A DNA stretch of 64,000 nt from positions 60,930,768 to 60,994,767 of the forward strand of contig JAHLJT010009419.1 in assembly GCA_031308135.1 (NCBI GenBank), given 5' to 3'. How positions within the stretch are numbered: position 1 is the stretch's first letter; the number at the start of each line of letters is the position of its first letter. A program made the position numbers and the translations under genes. This DNA is from Acheta domesticus. Taxonomy: Eukaryota; Arthropoda; Insecta; Orthoptera; Gryllidae. The notes beneath the pieces were generated by a model. It was not told where the DNA came from. It saw only the letters and a list, made by a program, of their open reading frames with translations, and ran no database searches. Below are positions 1 through 11,115 of this stretch, in pieces.

Positions 1-72
1 CTTGAATTTGAAACAGATTTTTTAACTATGGGGGCTACTTTACATGAAGCCCCGGGGACATTTTCTCAAGTA

Positions 73-1640
73 ACTAGTGGTGAGACAGAATGGCACAGAC
101 TTTCCCCTTTAGTTTTCTATTTCCATGGGTTCTTCGCTAGCTATTCGGAATTGCCACATACTCTTTCTGGCCAGCTGCCATCTATCACCGCCAAAAGTAC
201 ATTTTTTGTCATTTTCTTAATTTTCGGTTTCCTATTGATAGAACGGACATGTTAATTTTAGAACATTAAAGAACACAAAATCCATGGCAACTTTCTTTTA
301 AATATTTTGTGCCGTTTTCAAGAAAACTGCTTTTTTAGCGCTACTGAAAATGCAAAATTTGAAGCTCAATTTCACAGAAAATTTTTACTTTTCAAAATAC
401 TTTATTTGAAGTTATTAGAAGAACGTACACTCACAAATATAATAATGTTTACAAATTGTTGGTAATGTGCATATTAAAGATGTGACAGATCTTTCAAAAA
501 AATCACATTTATATAATTTTTGAAAAAACAAAAAAAAAAACTCAAAATAAACGTTACGTCATATTAAAGAGTGTGATTAGCACTATCCGTTTCAAAAGTT
601 TCAAGCAAAAATTTGTAGCCGTATATGAGAAAATGGCGTTAGAGCGTTTCTGAAAATGCGGAATTTTGCGCTAGTTTTCACAGAAAACGTTTGTGTTTTC
701 GAGAAGCTTTACTTGACATTATTTAAAGCTCGTGTACTCCTTAATATAATAATGTCAACAAATCTAGGCTAATGTAAATATTAACGACGTGAGAGACAAG
801 TCAAAAAAATTACATTTTTGCAATTTTTGAAAAAAGAAAAGAATAGAGCAATATGGCGTTTTTGTCATATCATAAAATACATTAGGCACTATACCTATCA
901 AAAGATTAAAGCAAACATATGGTGCCGTTTTTGAGAAAATCTTGTTTTTGTAATTTTTTAAAATAGCACATATTACACGGAATATTGTGCAAAAACTACT
1001 GAAATTTTCAAAAAAATGTTCATGACCGTAAAGAAAAAACTCACTATGAAGAACAAATTTGATTTGAAGGAAAAATCTCTATCTGCTATTTTGTAGTTGG
1101 AGGAAGACGCTGAATAAAATTCAAACTTTCGCAATTTTCGAAAATTCAGAGGGAAACCGGACCTATGCTACCAAGTGCATTTTACTCTGTTCTTACAAGA
1201 AATTTCAAGAAAAAAATTGGAGCCATTTTTGAGAAAATTTTTGAAAATGTCGGGGTGACGTCATGTAAAGTACCCCCAAATTTTGTAGAACCTCTTTCAA
1301 AATCACTCGAACCAGATCGACCGGGGAATATTCATTTTGGGAGAAATCGTACGTATGGTTTAGGCGCTAGCAGTGTTCACAGGCGGACGGACGGACGGAC
1401 GGATGGACGGACGTTTTTCCTTCCAATTGGTTTTTTCGGTATCAAGGACCCACAAAAGTGGGCTTCTGGCTACACCACGTGTTAAGGGATTTTTTTTCTT
1501 AATTTAGCAAGTGGATTTATCCACTTTTTCGTTTTCACGGCCCGGCAACGAATTTTTGTCTGGCGAAAATTGGCCATTTTTTTCGCGCAGCATTACATAA
1601 CTTTCCCTATACTACGTATATCACTCCGTGTATACGTACG
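73..1640 (+). mobile_element. Foldback family A, forward arm built of ~305-bp monomers
   Basis: The arm starts with ACTAGTGGTG then a subterminal ACAGAATGGCACAGAC. It runs through three to four diverged monomers whose phase marker (GCCGT near 311, GCCGT near 618, GCCGT near 924, GCCAT near 1222) recurs every 298-307 bp. It then carries a GGAC tract (1383-1410) and a distal segment ending near CTACGTATATCACTCC. No transposase is encoded. Similar arms recur many times in the window in both orientations, as in foldback or Galileo-like elements; that superfamily assignment is inference. Confidence 0.8.
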
Positions 1641-2569
1641 TATACGGGAAAAAATGGCGCCAACAATTTTAACTAAATTTTGTTGTTGGATAGTCTGAAG
1701 GTCATTTAAAAGAATGGCGGAGATCTCATATTGGTTGAAAACTCGGATTTTTTGTTGAATTGTACAAATTTTTCAAAGAAAATTGCCATTTCGGTCGAAG
1801 TTTTAGTGTTTTTTTAATATTCTAAAATTAATATTTCCATTCTACCATTAGGAAACCGAAAAAATTGAGAAAATGTAAAAGAAAAATGTCCTTTGGGCGG
1901 CGATAGATGGCAGCTAGTTTTCTCAATGAAACGTATTTATCAAAACTACATCTTCAAATAAGGTCATGCTTTTTTTTTGAAAATACCAATAGTATTTCTA
2001 TAATTTTGTGATAAACATAATAGCCCGCTGCAAATTTACTGCGCTTCAGACAGCCGGATGCGTTGTAAATTAGAATTTAGAATTTTGTAATTTATTTGTT
2101 TGTTCGTTCTTACATTCGACCTTTTGTTATACATCTACACATTAATCTTTAAAGAAATTATTTCTTTTCAAATATTTGAAATAAAAATTGCTAGCTCTTT
2201 AAGGGAGTATCGACAACGCAGGGAATGCAACAATTGAATTCCTTTCCGCTGTCGCGAATTTCTATGAATTACGTGCTATTGTTGTGAGTAGAGATAGCTG
2301 TATGGTATCAGGCGTCTTTTTCCAATACAAGTTTACAAAACTTTTGTCTTATTTTTTATGCCGTTGTAGAATTGTCATATTTTTGACAATTCTGCAATGG
2401 AAACAGTGAGTTTCGCTGAGTGAGTTTTGCAAGTCCATCGCTTCTTGGTTGAATGGGACGTTTTCTAATAATAGCTAAGATGTTAGTAGGGCAGAAAGTG
2501 CTATATTTCAATCCTGCGCAGCTGTTTCCAAGAAAACGTGAAAGTTTGTGCTGTTGTAGCACCACTAGT
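1641..2569 (-). mobile_element. Foldback reverse arms: family A remnant joined to family B end
   Basis: 1641-1915 is the reverse complement of the start of a family A arm (the GGAAACCGAAAAA and GGCGGCGATAGATGGCAGC block). At about 1917 it switches to a different subterminal sequence that ends CTGTTGTAGCACCACTAGT at 2569. Family B shares the outer GTGGTGCTAC terminus with family A but then diverges (AACAGCACAAAC in place of AGAATGGCACAGAC). The same family B end occurs at 22670-23132, 48895-49357 and, inverted, from 35823. Confidence 0.7.
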
Positions 2570-2707
2570 TTAACATTTCATAAAGTATTATTCAAGAAGA
2601 TTTAAAACGTTGTAAAAGCTACTCAACCGAGCAAAACGTATTGTCGAAAATTGTTAATCCATTAAAATTGTTAAAGCAGACATTTTGATATGTTAAATTA
2701 TAAATTA

Positions 2708-2760
2708 CTAACGTACCCGTGCGAGAAATCCCAAATCATATACCCCACCCTATTCCTTAT
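2708..2760 (-). mobile_element. Helitron-like 3' end (minus strand)
   Basis: Read on the minus strand, the sequence ends TTTCTCGCACGGGTACG followed by TTAG and T. This resembles the Helitron 3' terminus, where a GC-rich hairpin precedes CTRR and a host T. The first terminal base is T instead of C and one hairpin arm is degraded, so this looks like an old copy. The intact counterpart is at 6538-6565. Confidence 0.5.
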
Positions 2761-2812
2761 TTTTCCTTCCTTATTATTATTATTTCCTTCCTTCCTTATT
2801 ATTCCTTACATC
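2757..2812. repeat. Imperfect TTCC/TTATT simple repeat
   Basis: The tract is made of TTCC, TTATT and related short units, with no period kept throughout. Open frames over it are compositional. Confidence 0.7.
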
Positions 2813-3084
2813 AAACCTGTAATATATATTTTTCTTCAGGACCTTATCCTCCATCACTTGTTCTATATGTCACCTTGCAAGATATAACAATATACAGTTG
2901 TCAATACAAATTATTCTTATTGAACTTTATTATATAGCAAAGAGGTACACGAGTGTGATTCAATCGCAGGGAATATAAAGTAGTTAGTAATTTCACATAC
3001 AGTTGCAGATTCTACAGGATCTGAACAGGTGGGATAGAATCGAGAAGCGTCCAACCAGCAAAAATGTAATAGAATGGTCGAGAA

Positions 3085-4410
3085 GATCTCGTCCTGTAGA
3101 TTACGGTATGAGAAACGTTTCTTTGAGGCCCGTGGCCTCAAAAGTTTAGTTTTTAAGGCCATAGAACACTTCCTTTAGGAGTTATATAACGATATAGATT
3201 CAAAAATCCTGACGGGCGTTGCAGGTTGCATTTTACATGCATATTTAGCTCTGTTTTTTTAAACAAATTTTTAATTTTTAAAGTCAAAGTGCAATTCGCC
3301 GCATCTTCGTGAAATTCTCTTTCTTTCGAGGTCTCGTCTATAAAGATTGCGTGTGAGAGCTGCAAAGGGAAGGTATACTACTGAAATTATGTAAGACACG
3401 ATTCACTACTATATCATTATTCAAAGATCATTGTTAATTGTAAAGATGAAATCAGATGGTTGTTATATTAATATATGAAAATGTCATTGTTCAAAATTAT
3501 GTCTTATCTAGTCTATTTTCCTCTCCCCCCCCCCGTTTCACTATTTTCTGAAAACGTATCTGGTCAGCCTATTCATAAGAATCTGGAGGAATGAGAAATT
3601 AAATTTTGAACTTTGAAATACGTACCTAATGCAACACCAACTAGACAGAGTGGAAAAAGTACGTTCATCATTCCGCAGGTTTCTGGTAACGGTCGATTGT
3701 TTGAGGAAGTTTCACTGCAAATAACAATCTGCGAGAACAGTTTGCAACATTTTATACCCGTCATTATATCTTATCCCACTTGTTTCTGAGTTTGGCTTAT
3801 TGAAGATGGGTTATCAACAAATTAGAATTCACTCGCGTTCAGAATGCAACGCAAGAAAGTAGCTGATACGATATTTTGTGCTAGGGGCGGCAGTCGCCCT
3901 TGGACGTGTGTACAGATAGTACCACGCACTCCAACGAATCGAATGTTTCTGAACTCGAGGTCTGTGGCGGTGGAGGGTTAAGATACATGACGCGCGCTAC
4001 GGACGTACAACATTGTTGATTAGTATGGAAAGGATTTTTATGTAAATACATATTTTTACTGGTAGAAGGTAACTATTCAGTATTTTTTTAAAGTTTGCAT
4101 CGTCTCCTATATTATTTCAGTAGTATACCTCCCCTTTGCGGCTCTCACACGCAACCAATCTTTATAAATGAGGGCTCCAAAGAAAGAGAATTTCACGGAG
4201 ACTTAACGAATTCCATTTTGACTTTACAAATATGGATGATTTCTTTAAAAAAACGCATCGAAATATTCAAGTAAAATGCAACACGCATCACATGTCAACC
4301 TATATCTGCAAATAACTCATAAACGAAACGTTTTAGAGACTTAAAAAGTAAAATTTTGAGGCCAAAGGCCTCAAAGAAACGTTTTTCACATCATAATCTA
4401 CAAGATGAAA
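3085..4410. repeat. Inverted repeat of ~300-bp arms with ~700-bp spacer
   Basis: The segment at about 3085-3395 is matched, inverted and with moderate divergence, by about 4105-4410. Shared blocks are the GAAACGTTTCTTTGAGGCC segment next to GGCCTCAAA, a CTCTCACACGCAA block next to TCTTTATAAA, and GGTATACTACTGAAAT. The spacer at about 3395-4105 shows no recognised coding content. It could be a non-autonomous DNA transposon with long inverted ends. I did not find target-site duplications. Confidence 0.65.
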
Positions 4411-4439
4411 CATTCATCGATCCATTCAATTAACTTTTC

Positions 4440-5020
4440 GGTTCCACGCTTCAATACTATGAAGGCCACCTCAATATTTCAGTCCTTCCTGCTGGTAGCA
4501 ATTTTTGTGGCGACACGCTTAGAAGGCTTAGATTCGACAATCTTTATTTACACATCCTGTTAACACCGTAGTTTGTGCAGTCTGACGAGGTTTATTTGCA
4601 TAATCATTAATTCAAGATTTGCTCTCCAGCAACAATTAGAAGTACTATTATAGTTGCTTGATACCTATACCTATGAAGATTGTTTCTTATGCGCGTAGAG
4701 AAACTATTCAATTAACGTTTTTTCATGGTCTATAAGTGCTGTGTACTTAATTGTGGAAGGATGTGGGTGTTCAGTGAAGAGTGAAGACTGTGTTTGTGTT
4801 TTACCTGTACCAATTTTTTCGTTATCATTCGATGAAATTTTCAAGTCAACGGGTTCAGACACGTAGCTTTCTCAAAAGTAAAAAGCTAATATTTTTGAGA
4901 CTATCACGAAAAAACTAAAACCTAATTGACAAAGAATATTGAATAATTACTTCAAATGTCTTTAAGTAAGTGTTGGGAATTGTTCCAAGCAAATTCTCCA
5001 TGATATTGAATACATTTTTA
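4440..5020 (+). mobile_element. Probable Helitron 3' region fragment (uncertain)
   Basis: The stretch 4860-5020 resembles 6250-6440, the region just upstream of the Helitron-like 3' end at 6565. Shared blocks include GAATTGTTCCAAG and the GATATTGAATA or AATGTTGAATA segment. 4440-4860 has no recognised feature. No open frame or Rep/helicase domain is visible, so this would be a non-autonomous derivative. Confidence 0.4.
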
Positions 5021-5023
5021 CTG

Positions 5024-5184
5024 AAAATTTCTTTTACACATTAATTGCATTGTTTTTTATTTTTATATGTAATTGTGTTAGTACATTGCAAGTTACCTTT
5101 ATAGATACAAATATAAGTATAGTAGTATAGATAGTAGTAAGTAGTATAGATACAAATAAACACGTTTTCGATAACTACTTCCGT

Positions 5185-5249
<65 letters not shown>

Positions 5250-5476
5250 CTGTGCGAGAACTCTCGCATGTTAGACCCCACACTCATCCCTATCCTTCTA
5301 TTTTCATTCTAAGACGGAAAGTAGTTATCGAAACGTGTTTATTTGTATCTATACTACTTACTACTATCTATACTACTATACTTATATTTGTATCTATAAA
5401 GGTAACTTGCAATGTATTAACACAATTACATATAAAAATAAAAAACAATGCAATTAATGTGTAAAAGAAATTTTAT
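5024..5476. repeat. Near-perfect palindrome, ~160-bp arms, AT/AC-rich loop
   Basis: The left arm (5024-5186) and right arm (5311-5476) are reverse complements with very few mismatches. Between them lie (AT)n at about 5189-5230, (AC)n at 5231-5249 and a Helitron-like minus-strand end with hairpin GCGAGAACTCTCGC at 5254-5267. The layout suggests two copies of one Helitron-like element meeting in opposite directions, with the terminal CTAG of one replaced by the dinucleotide tract. Confidence 0.85.
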
Positions 5477-5485
5477 ACAAATATA

Positions 5486-5554
<69 letters not shown>
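5477..5554. repeat. (AT)n followed by (AC)n microsatellite
   Basis: About 70 bp of nearly pure AT alternation is followed by a short AC run and then CCTGTGCGAGG, half of the Helitron-like hairpin seen at 5254-5267. This second junction of AT, AC and the hairpin suggests that the microsatellite is linked to the element end. Confidence 0.9.
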
Positions 5555-5559
5555 CTGTG

Positions 5560-6240
5560 CGAGGTAGACCTTTCAGAGGTAGTGGGGGAAAACTTGTGCT
5601 ATGGCACAACACAAAGACAAACTTTTTAAAGTAGCTAAAGTAGAATAGCTTGAAATAAATGGAAAACAAAAATCAAAACGCGCTAGCCTACAATACTATG
5701 CGAATCAATTAAAAAACAACTAAATTTAAAATTATAGAAAGAATAGTGCAAGTCACCCGACAACTGCCAACGATCGCAGTCCAAACGCACGATTTAAATG
5801 TTGGCGATATCTGGAAGTATGTACAGTAACGTCCAACTGTAAACTCATATTGTAAATAAAACACCGTTTGATATTATACTCAAGGTGTCGGTTCGTTAAG
5901 ATATTAAAAATGCAAACATAGTTTGAGCAACATTCCCATGTACCGAAGTGGGCTTACTAATGCCTACTAAATTGTTTCTAATGCTAACAAATGGTATTTA
6001 GTACTCAAAGGTGAAAACTTTAGTTTGATTATTTTTTGGATCGGAATTGCTTTTCTTGAGGTACGTAAAGACTCAGAAAATAATTCAATACATTTTAGTA
6101 AACAAATAATTTTTCAATTTTCTCACCCCAGCAAGCTGGCATCCTGACTCTCCAAAACCCACTCGGTTCTTCATAAAAAATAAAGGAAAGTTAAATAATA
6201 TTGCAATGTGTAGGTCTGTTCTTGCCCGATCCGGTATTTT
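5560..6240. other. Unrecognised AT-rich sequence
   Basis: I see no long open frame, known domain or inverted repeat. It lies between Helitron-like segments and may be part of one. Confidence 0.5.
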
Positions 6241-6565
6241 CGCACTACTTTACTTGGCTTTCTCAAGAATAAAAACCTTTTCTATTATTTGACTATCAAG
6301 GAAAGCGAAAAGCTAACTCTCAAGGAAGGTTGAAAAATTTCTTCAAATGTTGTTTTTAAAGAAGAATGAATTGTTCCAAGAACATCTCTCTATAATGTTG
6401 AATAAACTTTAATTGAAAATTTGTTTCAAACATCAATTGCATTGTTATTTTGTTTGATATTCTGTAAGTATATTAGTAGTTCCTCTCCTTTATGGAACGG
6501 ATAGACAAATGAATAGGGAAAGGGTGGGATTTAACATGCGAGAGTTCTCGCACGGGTACGCTAGT
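6240..6565 (+). mobile_element. Helitron-like 3' end with hairpin and CTAG-T terminus
   Basis: The 3' end contains the 14-base hairpin GCGAGAGTTCTCGC at 6538-6551 (6-bp stem), then ACGGGTACG, then CTAG at 6561-6564 and T at 6565. A hairpin a few bases before CTRR, with insertion ahead of T, is the classical Helitron 3' signature. The upstream 300 bp is shared with 4860-5040 and its inverted copy at 5311-5476. The 5' TC terminus is not located and no Rep/helicase gene is present. Confidence 0.7.
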
Positions 6566-7014
6566 TAATATATGAATGCATTAAAACTTTGTTGTATTTC
6601 ACATATTTTCACATATTTTAGTATAAATACAAATTTTTACTATTAATAAGTAATCAGTTCATTGTAAATTAGACATTCAGCTTTTAATACAAATATTTAA
6701 TATAGGTCTATTCTGACTTTTGAATCTTCATTATAAATCGGCAACCGACAACGTATCGACTAAATGCTTTTTAGCCATTTCCAAGCTTATAGTTTCAAGA
6801 AAATACAGATAATAGTTGATTGACGAATTATTATATTTACAATAATTTTAAATCCTTTACTACAAATAACTTAAGAATACTAAGGCGAGTAAATATATGT
6901 GCTGTTTTAATATCACTGGTTTCCTAATTTAGTCATTCTTTTTGTAATAGTTTTCGGATTTAGAGTGATTACTTTCTACCTCATTACTAGATTTCGGATC
7001 TATAGGATTTTACT
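6566..7014. other. Unrecognised AT-rich sequence
   Basis: No feature could be supported here. It separates the Helitron-like end from the foldback arm beginning at 7015. Confidence 0.5.
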
Positions 7015-8650
7015 TTCCTGTAATATACGTAGTATAGGGAAAGTTATGTAATGCTGAGCGAAAAAATGGAGGATTTTCGGCAGAAAATAATTCATTGCCG
7101 TGATAACGAAAGAGTAGATAAATCCAGTTGCTAAATTAAGAAAAAATCCCCTAACACGTGATGTAATCATAATCCCTCTTTTGTGGACCCTTGATACCGA
7201 AAAAACCAATTGAAAGTAAAACGTCCGTTTGTCCGTCTGTGAACACTACTAGCGTCTAAACCATACGTAGGATTTTTTCAAATTGAAGAAACCCCTGTCG
7301 TTCTGGTTCGTGTCGAAGCTTTGAGTTTTTGAAAAACGTTCTATAAAATTTGGAGATACTTTGCATGAAGCCCCTCGGACATTTTCAAAATTTTCTCTTT
7401 ATAGGCCCCAAATCTTTTCTTTAAACTCTTTGTAAGAAAAGAGTATGCGTTAGAGTATGCTTATGTAGCTTGCATTTATAAAGGTGGCATAGGTCCGATT
7501 TTCACAGTTATCTGTGAATTTTTGAAAATTGCAAAAGTTTGAATTTTTTTCGGCGTCTTCCTACAACTACAAAATTGAAGATAGAGATATTTACACCATA
7601 TAAAATTTGTTTTTCGTAAGGAGCATATTAATTAAGATCATGTAAACTTTTTTGAAAATATCAGTAATTTCCGCGCAATTTTACGTGCAATATTAGCAAA
7701 TTAAAAAATAAAAAATAAAGATTTTCTAAAATCGCACAAAATTTTTACTTTCTCTTTAAACTTTTGGTAAGAAAAATGCTAAATGTACTCTATGAGATGA
7801 TATAAATGCTATATTGCTCTATTCTTTTGTTGTTGTTTTTTCAAAAATTACAAAAATATAATTTTTTAGACTTGGCTCTCACGTCCTTAATATTTACATT
7901 AGCGGCTATTTGTTCACATTATATTTTTGGGTATATGTGATCTAAATAATGTCATATAAAGGTACTCAACCGTTTTCTGTGATACCCAGCTCGAAATTGC
8001 TCATTTTCAGAAAAGCTGAAATGCTATTTTCTCCTGAATGGCTCTCCATTTTTTCTTCAACCTTTTCGAACGGATGGTGCTAATTACACTTTTTGATAGG
8101 ACGTAATGACGACATTTTGGGGTGACGACATAATTTTTTGAAAGGTCTTTTTTAATTTTTTCAATTTCATTTTTTTCAATTTCATTTTGAAATTCGTCAT
8201 TAATTTCGTCACTTATTTCAATTTTTCGAAAGCCCAAAAATTTCGAATTTAAATTTGGAATTTACAGGAGCGCTTAAACGCCATGTTATTAAAAACGGCT
8301 CCAAATTTTTCGAAGAAAATTGTCATTTAGGAAGAGGTTATACTCTTTTTTTAAATAATTACACAAATGTATTTTTTTAAAGACCCCTCACACTGTTAAT
8401 ATGCACATTTCCAGCAATTTGTAAACATTATTGTATTAGTAAATGTAAGTGCTTCAAATGACTTCAAATAAAGTTTTTCGAAATCACAAAAGATTCCTGT
8501 GAAAAACAGCTTCAATTTTGCATTTACAGTAGCGCTTCTACGCCATTTTCTTTCCAAATTTTTCAAAGAAAATTGTCATTTAGGAAAAGGTTTTACTGAT
8601 CTTTAATATTCTTAAAATAATATTTCCGTTCTACTATTAGAAAACCGACG
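7015..8650 (-). mobile_element. Foldback family A reverse arm
   Basis: This is a reverse-complement family A arm. It opens with the distal TACGTAGTATAGGGAAAG end, passes the GGAC-type segment (CGTCCGTTTGTCCGTC, 7229-7244), and runs through inverted monomers to a GAAAACCGACG block near 8640. The outer ACTAGT terminus is missing at its right side, where a fresh forward arm starts at 8688. No open frame of note. Confidence 0.75.
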
Positions 8651-8687
8651 TTTTTCGAAAACTTTAACGTATGTATACGGGAATATA

Positions 8688-11115
8688 ACTAGTGGTGGTA
8701 CAGAATGGCACAGACTTTCCCGCATTAGTTTTCTATTTCCTTGGGTCTGCACTAACTATTCGGAATTGCCGCACACTCTTGCCACATTGCCAGCTGCCAT
8801 CTATGGCTGCAAAAACTACATTGTTTTGACATTTTCTTAATTTTTCGATTTCCTAATGGTAGAACGGAAATATTCATTTTAGAATATTAAAGAACACAAA
8901 AACCTAGTCATTAATGGCAATTTTCTCTTAAAACTTTGTGCCGTTTTAAAGAAAATGGCGTTTTAGCGCTACTAAAAATGCGAAATTTGAAGCTTTTTTT
9001 CACAGAAAATTTTTGAGTTTTCAAAATACTTTCATTTGAAGTTATTTCAAGCACGTTCACTCACAAATATAATAATGTTTACAAATTACTGGTAATGTGC
9101 ATATTAAAGATGTGAGAGATTTTTCAAGAAAAAAATACACTGTAATTATCACTATCTAATCAAAAAGTTTGAAGAAACTTTTTAGCCATTTATGAAAAAA
9201 TGGTGTTTAAGCGTTTCTGAAAATGCGGAATTTTGAGCTAATTTTCATAGAACACGTTTGTTTTTGAGAAACTTTACTTGAGATTATTTAAAGCACATGT
9301 AATCATAAATATAATAATGTGACAAAGCGCCGCTAATGTAAATATTATCGACGTGAGAAACAAGTAAAAAAATTACCTTTTTCTAGTTTTTGAAAAAACA
9401 TAAGAAAACAGCAATATGGCTTTTATGTTATCATAGAGTACATTTACCACTATCACTAACCAAAAGTTTAAAGAAAAAATTTTGACCCGTTTTTGAGAAA
9501 ATCTAGTTTTTGTAATTTTTTAAGATTGCACATATTGCGCGAATGCTACTAAAATTTTCAAAACAATCTACATGACCTTAAACAAAGAAGTCACTTTGGA
9601 GAAGACATTTTATTTGAAGGAAAAATCTCTATCTTCAATTTTGTAGTTGGAGAAAGACGCCGAAAAAAAAAAACTTCACAATTTTCGAAACTTCAGAATT
9701 ATCCGTGAAGATCGGATCTATACCATTTTAATAAGTTCATTTTACTCTATTCCTACAAGAAATTTCAAGAAAAAATTTGGAGCCGTTTTTGAGAACATTT
9801 TAATTATGTCCTGAGAGCTTCATGTAAAGAACCCCCAAATTTTGAAGAATTTTTTTGAAAATCTCAAACCTTCCACTCAAACCAGATCGACCGGCGAATA
9901 TCTGTTTTGGAAGAAATTGTACTTATGGTTTAGGCGCTAGCAGTGTTCACGGACGGACGGGGCGGATGGACGTTTTTCATTCAATTGGTTTTTCGGTATC
10001 AAGGACTCACAAAGGAGATATTCTGGATCTACGGCATTGTTTAATATTATTTGAAATTGAAGTCAATAATATGGAAAAAATTACTGTTGAAATTGTAACA
10101 TATGCGTAGATAGTTGAGTTCAGTGAATATACGCATGTTGTACACCTCGCAACACGGACAAAAATTATGATTACAGGGTTAAAAAAATAAATAATGTTTA
10201 TAGATTTCGAATAATTTCTAAAAGTTTTATTTGTAAACACAAGCTGTTCTAAATAAAAAAGCTCCATCTTATCACTGCTACCATCTCGTAGTTCAACAAC
10301 AATGTACTTTTCGAATATCCACTGCGGAATTGTTGCGCAAATTTCAATAAAGCTTTGCAGCTTTAGATTAACGTCGGTTTGTCCACATTATTATGAGTAC
10401 ATGCGCTTTAAATAATGTCAAATGAAGTTTCTCGAAAACTCAATATTTTCTGTGAAAACTAGCTCAAAATTCCCGCGTTTTCGGAAACGTTCAAACGGCA
10501 TTTTAGCATAAATGGCTCCAATTTTTTTCAAACTTTACGTACGGATAGTGCTTTCCAGTGTTTAAGTTGACGTAGAATTAATTTTGCTGTATTTTCTTGT
10601 TTTTTCAAAAATTACACAAATGTACTTTTTTGGAAAGATGTCTCGCACTGTTAATAGGCACATTTCCAGCAATTTGTAAACACTATTTTATTTACCACTC
10701 ACTCATTTTTTTTATTTATCACTCACAAACACACATTTGTATTTGTGAGTTAATGTCCTTCAAATCAAATTACTTCTCATGATGTTTTTCGAAAACTCAA
10801 AATTATTTATGAAAAAGCTTCAAATTTCGAATTTACAGTAGCGCTTACAGACCATTTTCTTACAAACGGCTTAAAATTTGTCAAATAAAATTGCCATTTA
10901 GGACGAGGTTTTACGGTTCTTTAATATTCTCAAAATAATATTTCCGTTCTACTATTAGGGAACCGAAAAATTAAAAAGAATGTCAAAAAAATGTACTTTG
11001 GACGGTGATAGATTGCAGCAGACAAGAGTATGTGTCAAGACCGAATAGCTAGCTGAGACCAAAGGAAATAGAAAATAATACGGTAATTTCTGTACCATGC
11101 TACAGCAGTACTAGT
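8688..11115. mobile_element. Complete foldback family A element (2.43 kb)
   Basis: The forward arm begins ACTAGTGGTGGTACAG at 8688. The reverse arm ends with GCTACAGCAGTACTAGT at 11115. The forward arm reaches about 10015 and includes monomers and a short GGAC tract (9951-9970). The reverse arm covers about 10375-11115. The unrelated loop (10015-10375) has AATAAA-type motifs but no meaningful frame. Arms are unequal, so part of one arm was lost. Copy 2 holds the same element from the gap to 40602. Confidence 0.8.

Noticed and set aside
5041..5669. Small frames with IYIYIY stretches
   Set aside because: They derive from AT dinucleotide repeats.
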